Source: Motacilla alba alba (lineage: Eukaryota; Chordata; Aves; Passeriformes; Motacillidae). From it: a DNA stretch of 64,000 bases. The DNA is taken from the NCBI RefSeq assembly GCF_015832195.1, contig NC_052017.1, positions 74,029,801 to 74,093,800 on the forward strand, written 5' to 3'. Made by a program: the position numbers and the translations under genes. Below, in pieces: positions 38,400-49,160 of the stretch. The notes below the pieces were generated by a model. The model was not told the DNA's origin. It ran no database searches and saw only the letters and a list, made by a program, of their open reading frames with translations. Each line of letters opens with the position of its first letter. Within the stretch, counting starts at the first letter, position 1.

Positions 38400-38940
38400 T
38401 TTCTTCCTGACTGCTAAGAAAGAATGTAATCCTTCTGCTGTCATCTAATTAGCAGGAATGTGACTATCCATGCTGCAGGCACAGGCACTAACACAAGTTT
38501 GAGGAGCCACTGTGTAGACATCAATGAACACTTTATTAAATTACACACTTTTCTAAGCAGGCACAGTCTCTCAATGCCCCAATTCTTTACGCTTTAGTGA
38601 ACTGCCTCTGCTCTCTAAAGCTGTAAGGTTTCAGCCTGAGCTGAAGATATAAACTCCTGATGAGATTAGAGTGAGTTTTTAGATATTTGGCACGCTTCTG
38701 TGCTTATTCTATTTCGCTAATAAGGCTTAGAGTTTGCTGGCAGGTGAAAGCATTGGATAGCAAAGGCTAGGAGGTTTAAAATTCCACCTGCCCTGAAGGA
38801 AAAGAATGTCTTTCTCTTAACTGTTCAGCATTATTCATAATAATTCACCCTGCTCAGGCAAACACTTCATTACAGGGAGAAGGAATGGTCACCAGGTCTA
38901 GATATTCAATGATCTCTCAGGTTTCATTATTGGCAAAATT
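38400..38940. promoter_or_regulatory. Candidate noncoding regulatory block with paired E-boxes
   Basis: This block lacks simple repeats and recognisable mobile elements and is compositionally balanced compared with its neighbours. It contains a CTAATTAG homeodomain-type palindrome at 38445-38452. It also has GGCAGGTG (E-box CAGGTG at 38741) and its exact inverse CACCTGCC (CACCTG at 38785), 44 bp apart. Paired CACCT(G) sites are the kind used by ZEB and SNAI factors. The regulatory role is inference from motifs only. Confidence 0.3.
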
Positions 38941-39032
38941 AATATGGAATTTTCTGATATTTTAATTTCCAGAAAAGCCATGGTCTGTCAAAGATTAAAT
39001 GTAAGGAATAAGAAAAAGAAATTAGGGATAGG

Positions 39033-39187
39033 GGAAGGAAGGAAGGAAGGAAGGAAGGAAGGAAGGAAGGAAGGAAGGAAGGAAGGAAGGAAGGAAGGAA
39101 GGAAGGAAGGAAGGAAGGAAGGAAGGAAGGAAGGAAGGAAGGAAGGAAGGAAGGAAGGAAGGAAGGAAGGAAGGAAGGAAGGAAGGA
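39033..39187 (+). repeat. (GGAA)39 microsatellite, perfect
   Basis: A 155-bp uninterrupted run of GGAA, purely purine on the + strand. The preceding 30 bp are also purine-rich. All frames are open across it, and the apparent proteins (repeating Lys-Glu-Gly-Arg, or Pro-Ser-Phe-Leu on the other strand) are artefacts. GGAA is also the ETS core motif. Confidence 0.99.
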
Positions 39188-42100
39188 TCAAATACTAAAA
39201 AGCTATAACTGCTTGGGATTTCAGTTAGGTTTTATAATACATGAAGCAGAGTCCTACCCTCTTTGTAAAAGAAAAATCTCAGCTAATAGTAAATATGGAT
39301 GTTTTCAAAGACAGCATGGCTATTGGCTAAACACTAAGAGGATAATCATTTAGGAAGATATACATGGCATGAATTCTCATTGGAGGAAGAAAGAGCTAAA
39401 TTCTCTATCAGGGAGAGTATAGCAGACAATTTATGGGATAAATGCAACTACAAAATCTTATGGAGGGAAATTCAGACGACTAGCAAGACCTTCTCTAAAC
39501 CATGGTCTAGGACTGTATCATTTGATGTGGAAAAGCATGTTATGCTGGCTGGCAAGCAAGAGAATTTCAGTTACTTTCAACCCACAAAAACAAATTCAGA
39601 GCCACTTTAGAGATTAAATCAGATAAATGGAAAAGGATGTAGTTGATCTGGAATGAACAATCCATATTCGTTCAGGAGAATAGGGTGACCAGTGGTTGCA
39701 GTGGTCACTAGTAGCAGTGGCACCAGACATAGAAAGACATAATGAAAAGGAGTAATGGCATGGACAAAGAAGGGATAGAATTCAATCGGATGGAGCTTAA
39801 AAGTATCTTGAGAAATACTCTGGTCATACCAGCTGTAGGCAGCCCATTTCGGAAAGCAGTTTGCTCTGACTGTCCTTCAAATCCTTCAGTCACATCTCAT
39901 AGCTGCCAACTATCCCAGCAAATATATAGGAAGCTTTAGTTAGCACTTAACCTAAATCACTGTGGCTGTGAATGAAGTAAATTGCTTAAACTACCAGTGG
40001 AGTGCATTGAAAATAATTTCTTAATTTCAAGTAGTGGTTCTAAAAACTACAACCATAGTTCTTTCTTCCTTTTGTTTTCTTTCTGTAGACTGGGCAACTA
40101 GGTGTAGTTGTTCTTTCCTTATTTTTTTTTTCCTAAATGTTTTGTTGCTAGCCTGATGTCTAATAATTTACATGTTATAAATACTTAGATGTGTGCTCAA
40201 AACTGAATGCTGAATTTACAGTGAGGCTGAGTGGAGGGGAAGGACTATTTCATACTTCTTCAAAATAATATTCCTGTCCACATATCTTCTTTCCCATTTC
40301 TTCTTTTATTTTTTTCTTTTTAAGATAAGTGATGAAAAATCCATTATATTGAGATTGTTCAGAGCTATTATACTTCTTCTGCATTATTTTCTTCAGAACT
40401 GTGCCTAGGTAGTTGTTGGGAGGACAGAGTTAAAAGCAGAAGAATGGCAAGGGGGAATGGTAGAATCTCTCAGGTGACCTTGCATCTGGGAATGCCAAGG
40501 CCTGGAGAATAACAATGTGGGAAACCTCACATATTACACCTACTGATGATGATGTGGTGTTTTGAGAGATTTGGAGGCAGTCTCACAGACATGCTTGAGC
40601 TCCCTGCTTTGGGAGACATCAAAGCAAAGATCATAAAAGCCACAGAGGAGATCAGAGCATGCTGGTAAAATACATGTACACAGGCCCTTGACAAATGTGT
40701 GCAAACAGCAGGGCTGCTGTCCATCAGGGTGGACTGAGCCTGATGGTGCCTGCATTCCCTCTTGGCTGTCTCTACCAAGTCTTGCTTCAGGATCCTCTGG
40801 TTAGTGAGTAACACAATTATTTTAGTCTTTTCATTTCAGACAGGGGTTTGTGGTTGTTCTGGCTGGCTGCCTGTGTCAACTCAGCACATTAGTTTATTGT
40901 TATGCTGTGCAACCTATTATGATCTTTCGACTTTTTTGCTACATCCTGCAAATTTCGGATAGTGTCTTTATTTTTTTAATTGATTTTTTTTTTTAAATTC
41001 AGCAGAGAGGGCTTATACACTCTATAAATTTACTAAATTAGCTCTATACTTGTTCATCCTTATCATGCAGAAGAGTACTGGGTAGCTACCCTGTGGAACT
41101 TTAACTCAGTATATACAAACAGATAGGAAAGAGTCATCTAGAGGGGACAGCAGAGTGCCACATGTAATGAAATGCTGTGGGTACTTCACAATTTACAGAA
41201 ATTATAAAGATTCATATAATGTTTGCATGTTCACAAGTCACCCCCCATTTAGTCACTGCTGCATGTATAACTTCTCCCACAAAACTTTAGTGACAGCAGT
41301 AAATTTAACTATCTATGTAGAAAACTGCTATGATACTGTGCCACTCTCAATGTCTTACTGTCAGAAAAGGTATATTAACTGTATGTAGAGAGCTAAGAAT
41401 TATTGTTAGCTAGCCAGATAATCCAATTAACACAAAAAATCCTCATTAACAGTCAAAATTGTTATGCAAGACAACTTACTAATATCTTCTGCCTTTTCTC
41501 TGGTCTTCTGCTCCCTCTTTGAATGTCCCACTCTGTCTTAAGCCTAAGGGTTTCACTCTTCTTTAAGAAAGGAGGAGTTTTGGTGAGCCATCCAGAGATT
41601 TTTAAGAGGGTGGAGAATTATGTTCTTCACAGCAGGGGAACTGGGAGGAGTGGGTTTCGATACCTTTTTCCCCTTCAGTTTAACATCAGCTTGGAGTTAC
41701 ATTTTCCATGTTTTGGATTTCTGTTCACTTAACTATAGTTGTGGATATCCAATTACTGAATTACCAGTGGAATGTAGATTGCATCCTTAACCTTCCACTT
41801 AGAATTTAGTATAGTGCATATTTACTTGTGTTTTTTTTTTAACAATTAGAATTTTTAGTACATTACTGTACTTAAAAAAAAAGACATAATGTATGCTTAT
41901 ATATAATCTCCCATAGCCCAAAAAAATCAACTTCTCTAGCAAAAGTTGTAAAGTTTAGTATTTCCTTTTCCTTTGTTTTCTCTGCTTGTTTTTCAGTACC
42001 TTTCTCCCCAAAACCTTTGAATGAAGTTGTTTTGATGATTAGGAAATATTATTAGTATTAGGAATTATAATATCTCATCCCTGAAATGTTACTTGTTGGG

Positions 42101-45100
42101 TTTTTTTTTTTTTTTAGTTTAGCATTGAACTATGTATATTCAACTCAAATTCCTAAGCAGATTAATGGTTGCAGGACTTCATAAAGAAGACTGAATTATA
42201 AGGTTCAAAGGTATAACTGACTACTTTGCAAATTCCTATTATAATTTAATAACTTGAAGTGTGGTCACTGTGGTGTGCAAAGGTTCTGCTACGAGCTATG
42301 AAATAAGCAGCTTATTGACAATTTACCAATTATCTTCTTAGTTCAGAATCAAGCAATTAAATTATGCATTACTTCAGTTGACTTCATTGGAATATAATAC
42401 ATAAAGTAATGAACATAAATCTATAATACAAGGAATGATGAGATTAGAATCCGCTATGAATTGATCATTTGACAGGCCTAATTTGTGTGTTTCAAATACT
42501 GTTAAAATTCTTTATAAAAATGTATAGTCTTCTTTTCCCTTAAGGGATATCTTACACCAATGGGTTACGCATACAGAAAGATTTGCTGTGTTTTGGGTTA
42601 CAGGCTCTTGCAAAGCTGTCTTTTTAAAGTCCTTGCTTCATCTCACTATGCTCTAAAGCATTAAAATTACTGATTCTGATAGAGATGGCAAATAAATGAA
42701 CACAACTAAATTACCTGAGCTGAAGGCTCTTGTGAGGCCCGGTAAAAATACAGCTTTTTCTGCACTTCGCTGTACTGTTACTTTTACTTTTACTAGCTTG
42801 TTCAATAGTCCCTATTATTTCAAATACTAGCAGAGGTTTGAATTTCATTTCTGACACCATAAGCCAGGAACCAGAGTTCTAATGAAATAGAGGCACCTTA
42901 GCAAGTTGCCTAATTCAAGGAAGAACCAAAATGGTAGGAATTATGGCTCATGGCTGATGGCCATAGGAACTTTGGCAGTAGGCTGAAAGCTGGAGGAACT
43001 ATGATAGAAGGTCTGGAGACTGTGATGGTTCCTCTCTACCAGTGGCTGGAGAGGGTCCAAAAATTTGGAGAAGTAAGACAAATTAAAAAAAGTTTCTCAC
43101 TGTGGCTGTATGCAAAAATAGCACTGTTGGCATCAGCTCTGCAGAGCAAGAACAAAACAAGAACAAAATATGCTCTGCTTGCTTCCAGTATTATAAAATT
43201 AAATATTATTCCCCTCATGAGATTCCAACACAGTTTAATCTAATTTTTCAGAAAGCATCTTCAGTTCCAAAAATTTCTTTCTTTTGTACAAACATAACAA
43301 AAAGGATTGAAAGACAAGATTAGAGCTGTGAATGGCTCCCAGCTGAAAGAGAAATGAAGAAAACAGGACCAGCCTTGCATAAATATCTTTCCTTAAACAA
43401 GCTTTTTGCAATGTCACATAATTAAAATTCAGTTCAAGTTTGATCAAGGTCAAATACAGAACAAAATTCTTCAATAGTAGGTATCCCAAGTAAAATTTTT
43501 GTTGTTCAAGTTTGCTTCTCAGAAGAGAAATTTACTAAAATCTCTTTATTAGAAAAAAATAAACAAACACAGTCTTTTGATCTGTACTAGATTTTCTATT
43601 TTAAATTTGGTTCTGATGAATTCCAGAAGCAACTATATATGAATGTCAAAAAACAGACAAAAAGAGAACATAACTTAATATAGAAATTAAATTCCAAGCG
43701 TAAAAGTTCTGTCTCCTGAAACAGTAAGTGGAACTTGGACACATGCATCAGTTAAAAGCATTCATGGCCCATCTTATACAGATGTTAAATCGTATGAGTT
43801 TCAAATTGCATGAAGCATGTTTTATCATTGGAGGGAGGGGTTTCATGAATGAGAAGCAATATATAGTATTTTTCAAATTTTGTAAAAGTTGAAAATCATA
43901 GGAATACATTTTGAGCAGCATTAAAACATTTTCTTCTAAGATCTGAGAGATATAGAAGTGATCAACCTGTGGAAAGTACTGCCTGACGGTTTTAAAACTG
44001 TTACCTGAAAGCTAATGGTGATTTAACAGCTTCAGTGATGATTGATCCATGTCTTGCATACTAGAAATTGTTCCAAGAAAACTCATTAGAAATAATACAA
44101 ATCCACAAACCTGTATAAACAAGAGCACAGTTGGGCACAATGTTCTTCTGTAGTAATTTTAATGTAATTTAGAGGGATATAACACAAAAATGTGGGAATT
44201 ACACAGGAAGATATTACACAGAAATTGGACATATCTAATAGATTTTTAAAAGCTTTATTTTTTTTCCCTTTGTTTCTTTTCTATTGTGACAAAAATTCAA
44301 GTAGTGATCTTCTGGAAAAAGAGGTAGAGAGAGATTTTATGAGAAAGATTGGTGAAATAGTTTAATTTAAAACTATTTAAAGCTATTTTAAACTCTTTAA
44401 ATTCTTTTAAAATAAATACTTTAAGCCAGCAAAGCTATTTAAACTCTTCTGTGTTCTCAAACCCTCCCCAAGATAATTTTTTTTTTTCAAAAGTTTGACA
44501 GTTTTCCAATTTGCTTTCCAGGGAATTAAAAAGAAACAAAAAACAACCACACAACAAACAATGAACAAAACTACCAAAAAACCCTAAACACCAAAAATCA
44601 AACAGATGAAAAATGTTTCTTTCTTCATTCACTCTTCCAGCACAGAAACCAGATATGCAATCTAACACAGAACTCAGATTTCTGTTTACTTTCTGCAGTT
44701 ATGGATTAAAAGGTTTCCTTCATCTAATTATCTTCAAATTTTACATTTATACAATGCTTTTTATTAGTTTAGTCTGTTTTTTCTTTTTTGCTAGCTCATT
44801 TTTAAAGGTAAATGTTATTACTTTAGAGTAGACTACTATCAAACTCATCACATTTAAAGCAGGAAACTGAACTCCAACAGGACTCTCAAAGGAGAGAAAA
44901 GTCCTTGCTGGTATGTACATCCATTAAGCAGCTGTGCTTGCCAAGTACATTAGCTACTTTTGTGAGTCTAACAAATTTCATCTGAGCTTTCATTCTGCTG
45001 ACCTAATTTAACAAGAAGGAAATTCAATAACAACCCCTAATATTGAAGCATTATTTCCCAAGAGGCATTTAACAACACTTCTACATCAAATAATAATGTG

Positions 45101-45178
45101 TGGATAATGGAATATATATACTGAGGGCAACAAGAAAGTGAAAAAAGGGAAAATAAAAAAGGAAACACTCCCCCCCAT

Positions 45179-45299
45179 ACACACAAACACACACACACAC
45201 ACACAAAAGAAAGAGAGCAAGAGAATAAAATTCTATATACCCTTTTCAAAAAAAAAAAAAAAAAAAAAAACCAAAAAAAAAAAAAAATTCCCCAAAAAA
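45179..45299 (+). repeat. (CA)n followed by two poly-A runs
   Basis: A short CA repeat at about 45179-45205 is followed by A23 at 45248-45270, CC, A15 at 45273-45287 and a run of alternating A and C blocks. No retrotransposed body is recognisable upstream, so the poly-A is treated as simple sequence. Long homopolymers here make assembly errors likely. Confidence 0.85.
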
Positions 45300-47205
45300 C
45301 CCACTAGTTTTCCAAATTTTAGGGAAATAGTTTTTGAAATTTTAGGAAAATTGAGAGAGAGAATTTCAGCTTTGAATTTCTTATGGTCTTTGAGAAGACA
45401 TATTTCTAATTATCTTATAATAAATATTTGCCCTCTTCCCTCACTCAGTATACATTTGTATTAACACAAGTATGAGTTGTGATAAATAATTTCCAAGGTG
45501 GAGGACCACATCTCCAGTTTGTACATGATGATATAATTCAGCATATGTAGCATATTCATCATTAGTAGCTTATATTAGAACAGATTGTTCTGTGTATCAG
45601 TCAAAGTTCACAAATGAGATAAATGTCGAAATTTTAGGAGAAAGGGAAAAGGGGTAAATGAAATTATACATAACTCGGTGTTTGTTTAGACCAGTGGAAA
45701 TGGGTATCTATGAGTTACTGAGAATAGGGTTGGGGCCAAAATCCTTAATAGCAGTGGCTTTGAGAAGTTGTTTGGACTTCCAAATGCTGGGAGAGAGGGG
45801 AGAATGTTCTCCTGAGTGAATATAACTTGAAGACAGTAACTGGTTCCTGAAAAGTATGTGCTCAGTTATTAACATGCCTGCCCACAGACACACAGTTTTT
45901 AAACTATGTCACTATATTTCATAGTGTACCCACTTTAAAAATCCTGACATTTTATTATAAGCTCTTTTAATCAACACAGGCTTACTGGAAATAGCTTGAG
46001 TAACACATCAATATCAAACTGAAATACAGGAAGAATTTCTGAAATTTTTACATAGCTCTTCTTTGAAAAATAAAAATATTTAAGATGATAGTGAAATATA
46101 GTGTAAAGTTATTGAAAGAAGAGCACGTGATTTACCTATTAAAATCAGCAAAGTGGAGAAAAAACAACCCAAGCTTATTACTACTTGAGTTTTTTGCCAC
46201 ATATAGAAGAATATTCAAGGAAATGCAACAACCATCATTGTTTTTTATGAGTATGCTAGGAAGAATAGCAAAACCACCCTGATTAAAGTTTGCAGAAACT
46301 ACACCCTATCAAGATGACAAATTAAAGGTTTTTATTATTTACTGGAGGAAACAATTACCAAATGGTTTCACTAACAAAAACTGCTATTCTTTAAATGCTG
46401 GTGTAGAAGTAAAGTGAGGAGAACTTGACTGATTTCTCTTGCTGAAATAACATCTCATGATTCTGTTAGATAAAGGAAGAAATAAAATAAAGTGAAAAAA
46501 CAAAAGTGGAGACAAGAAAAGGGTGATCTGGGAGAGGCTTGCCCTCTCCCTGCAATATCATTTCCCACAATAAGATTAAAGTCAGTATTTCGGATACTTG
46601 GAAACAGAGTGTCATATTTTTAGAAATGTTTTCTACATTTTAAGGCTAAGCTCACATCACTCAATATTGCAAGACCATCTCAAGAACTTTTTCTGTTTAA
46701 AAGTTTGCTTCATATCATGTTGTAGTTCTTGTGATGCATATGATATTTCCTTTTACCATTTAAAATACCCTAGAGAACTGGTGTTTTACCATTTGTAATT
46801 TCTAAAACTACTTTGTGTTAGAGTTTCATGTCTCTTGATACTAAGATTAATAAAACACTGAAATTCTTGTAAATGAAATTGGGTGGAAAACATTTGAAGC
46901 AAAGGCAGCAGTATTTAATCTATAAGTTTCAGCAATATTTATCCACCAGTCTAAATAAAGAACACTCTTAAAAGTTTCTAAATTGAATTTTTTTTAAATG
47001 GCACTTTTCCTTTTTTTAAGGAAGTATTCTTACAGCATCTACCTGATATATTCAGTGTTCCCCCTATATGGAAAACCTTTATATTTCTGATCAGATTGCT
47101 TTCTATGTCATCATGTTTTGGATATGAAGGGTACAGGAGCAGTGATGTTGGATGCTAAGGAGTGAATGCATTTACTTATATTGTCCCTTCTCTGTTTACT
47201 TTCAG

Positions 47206-47353
47206 GATTTGGTTACTGTGTACAGTTCAGAGATGAGCTGCTGGCAACTGCTTGGCTGCATCAGAAACTAGATACATACAAAAACAAGCCAAGAAAAACA
47301 AAACTTTACGCTCCACTGCCGACTGGTTTGAAGAGCATCAGCAGTGGAGAACT
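47206..47353 (+). other. CDH10: CDH10 exon 2, 5' UTR part
   Basis: The exon begins after a pyrimidine-rich tract ending TTTCAG at 47205. The 148 nt before the start codon contain one ATG only, which opens a short upstream ORF listed separately. An in-frame TGA at 47234-47236 closes the cadherin frame upstream, so no longer N terminus can begin inside this exon at an ATG. The acceptor has a clear consensus. Its use is supported by position, because the coding segment directly follows. Confidence 0.8.
47233..47271 (+). promoter_or_regulatory. Upstream ORF in CDH10 leader (12 codons plus stop)
   Basis: ATG at 47233 opens [12 protein letters not shown] and stops at TAG 47269-47271, 82 nt before the cadherin start codon. 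The position -3 base is G, giving a moderate initiation context. Such uORFs often lower translation of the main frame and allow reinitiation at this spacing. The effect here is inference. Confidence 0.55.
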
Positions 47354-47584
47354 ATGACAATACAGCAAGTCCTATTACTTCTGCTGCTTTGGATGTGGCT
47401 ACCACATCCCTGCCATACAGAAATGCTCTTCAGAAGGACTCCTGATCTCAGACCAAAAAGCTTTGGAGGACGTGCTTTAGGGAATGATGGGAAAGCAATT
47501 CACCGCCAGAAGCGAGGCTGGATGTGGAATCAGTTTTTTCTTCTAGAGGAATACACAGGATCTGATTATCAGTATGTAGGCAAG
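47354..47584 (+). CDS. CDH10: Cadherin-10, first coding exon (codons 1-77)
   Basis: Cadherin-10 is a type II classical cadherin, a calcium-dependent homophilic adhesion protein of the plasma membrane, expressed mainly in brain. This exon encodes a signal peptide (about residues 1-22, with a Leu-rich core at 6-12), a short prodomain, and a furin site RQKR at 51-54. Mature EC1 then starts [15 protein letters not shown]. Trp56 and Trp58 are the W2 and W4 residues that insert into the partner in type II strand swapping. The N terminus (MTI-Q), the FRRTP motif, DGK before the HRQKRGW cleavage region, and a 54-residue precursor match CDH10. CDH6 has SKRSW, and CDH9 has GTDTQYVGK. The exon ends after Lys77 in phase 0 at a GTAGGT donor (47585). 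ATG 47354 has A at -3, and an in-frame stop lies upstream. The remaining EC domains, membrane segment and catenin-binding tail lie outside the window. Confidence 0.96.
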
Positions 47585-48439
47585 GTAGGTTTCTTATAAG
47601 GTTTTCTGTATAATTTTCAAATGTTCTTATCTTTCCACAGTCTTACTTTCTATGTTTTATTCTAATGTGTAAGAAGCAGATTTCCAAGAAACAGATATAC
47701 TGTTTCTCCTACTAGAATCACTAACTTAATGTTGCTAGTTAGAGCTACTGAGAAATACTTGAAGGAAACGAAAATATTTTTGACAGATTTGTTTGTTTAA
47801 GGACATCATGCCTACCAGCAGCACACTCAGTATGTCTTCATTATCAAAGCATAATATTATATAAATCATTATAAAATAATTTTCCAACTTTGTCGTTGAA
47901 TATTTCATGTTTCATACAAGATATTGCATTCTATTTCTATGCTCATGTTTGAGGAATGCAACCTATTTTGAAGAAAAAATAAATATTCTTCCTCTTTACC
48001 TCTCCCTGAAAATCAGTTAACTGCAGGGAGTAGAGTTTATTTGCAAGCCGTGTGATAGAAATCATGTGATTAGGAAGTGAACTTCAATAGAAGACAGCAG
48101 ACTAGCACATGCAACTGTGTAGCTTACTAGAGGTATACATAAATGACACTGGAAGTGTCCTTTAAATAATTTTCTCTTGATGTTTAGGTTTTCCCAAGTA
48201 ATTTATTGAAAAATATATAATGTATAATGTCACAATAACATTCAAACAGGTACAAGATGTTAATTCAAAGTGGTAATTTTCTTGAAAATGTAATTTAGTG
48301 TCAGCAGTAATGGGTACAACTTAGCACCAATGGTTGGTTCTAAACAAAGAAATTCAATTTTCTATAAAGCAGATTTTCAGTATTTACGTGGTTTTGAACT
48401 TGAAAAAAGTACCACAGTGAAATACTGACATTTTGAAAA

Positions 48440-49160
48440 TCATTGAATCACAGAGCAGCTAAAATTTTAAGGCATGTTTGGAAATCAAGTAGTCCAAACC
48501 CCATGCTCAAAGCAGGGTAAGCCTGATTTTCCTCACTACTATGTCCTGTCAGATTTTAAATAGCTCCAAAGGGAGAGACTCCACAATCTCGCCGGACAAA
48601 CTATTCAAGGGTTTGACCATCCAGTGTTTGACCATCCACTCAGTAAAAGATTTGTTCCTATATTTAAAGGGAATTTCTTATATATCACATTGTGCCTATT
48701 GTCTCTTGTCATGTCACTGAGAACCACTGAAAAGTGGTTCTGTCTATCTCCCTCACTTCTTCCCAACAAGTATTTACATACATTAATAAGGTCTGTGCTG
48801 AGCCTTCTCTTCTCCAGGCTGAAAATCTCAGCTCTCTCAGCATCTCCTCTTAGGAAAAATGCCCTAATTCCCTACTCAACTTTCTGGCTATTTCCTGGAC
48901 TCCACTCCAGTAGTTCTGTACCACTCTTCACATGGGGAGCCCAGACCTTGACACAGAAGTACAGATGTATCTCACTGAGTCAGAGGAGAGAGGAACTATC
49001 ATCTCTCTTGATCTCAAATGGAGCCCATGGTGCTGATGACCTTTGCTGCAAGGGCACATTTCTGGCTCCTGGTCAGCTTTCTGCTCAAAAGGACCCCAAG
49101 GCCACTCTGCAAAACTGCTATCCAGCCAGCTGGGCCCCAGCATGCATTGGTGTATGGGAG
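48440..49160 (-). mobile_element. CR1 LINE fragment, diverged
   Basis: The minus strand ends at about 48446 with a GCTCTGTGATTCAATG-type CR1 tail. Upstream of that it carries recognisable ORF2-derived text in broken frames: CAGCCTGGAGAAGAGAAGGC (Phe-Ser-Leu-Glu-Lys-Arg-Arg-like), and a block near 48930-49143 resembling the Lys-Cys-Ala-Leu-Ala-Ala-Lys segment. Several frameshifts and stops show an old copy. A 15-bp direct repeat (TTTGACCATCCA twice, 48612-48640) lies inside. The long + strand frame across it is an antisense artefact. Confidence 0.82.

Larger units (their letters stand above)
8487..47205 (+). other. CDH10: Putative CDH10 intron 1 (5' UTR intron, 38.7 kb)
   Basis: This span lies between the candidate exon 1 donor and the exon 2 acceptor. 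The acceptor is well supported (pyrimidine-rich tract 47181-47204 ending TTTCAG at 47205); the donor is inferred. Within it I see no second gene. It holds CR1 and LTR insertions, microsatellites and tandem duplications listed separately. The stretches 8900-14150, 14360-18170, 22610-25270, 25840-28590, 31650-34220 and 39200-45170 are otherwise unremarkable AT-rich DNA with short, stop-bounded ORFs. Any function there would be regulatory and cannot be read without cross-species comparison. Confidence 0.5.

Noticed and set aside
38944..39198. Repeating Lys-Glu-Gly-Arg protein
   Set aside because: It is the translation of the GGAA microsatellite; the opposite strand gives an equally artefactual Pro-Ser-Phe-Leu repeat.
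45248..45299. Poly-A runs as the tail of a processed pseudogene or SINE
   Set aside because: No gene-like or SINE-like body precedes them, and a CA repeat is adjacent. Simple sequence or assembly error is the simpler reading.
47252..47353. N-terminal extension of CDH10 from a TTG
   Set aside because: There is no ATG in this frame upstream of 47354, a TGA lies at 47234, and the MTI start matches the family.
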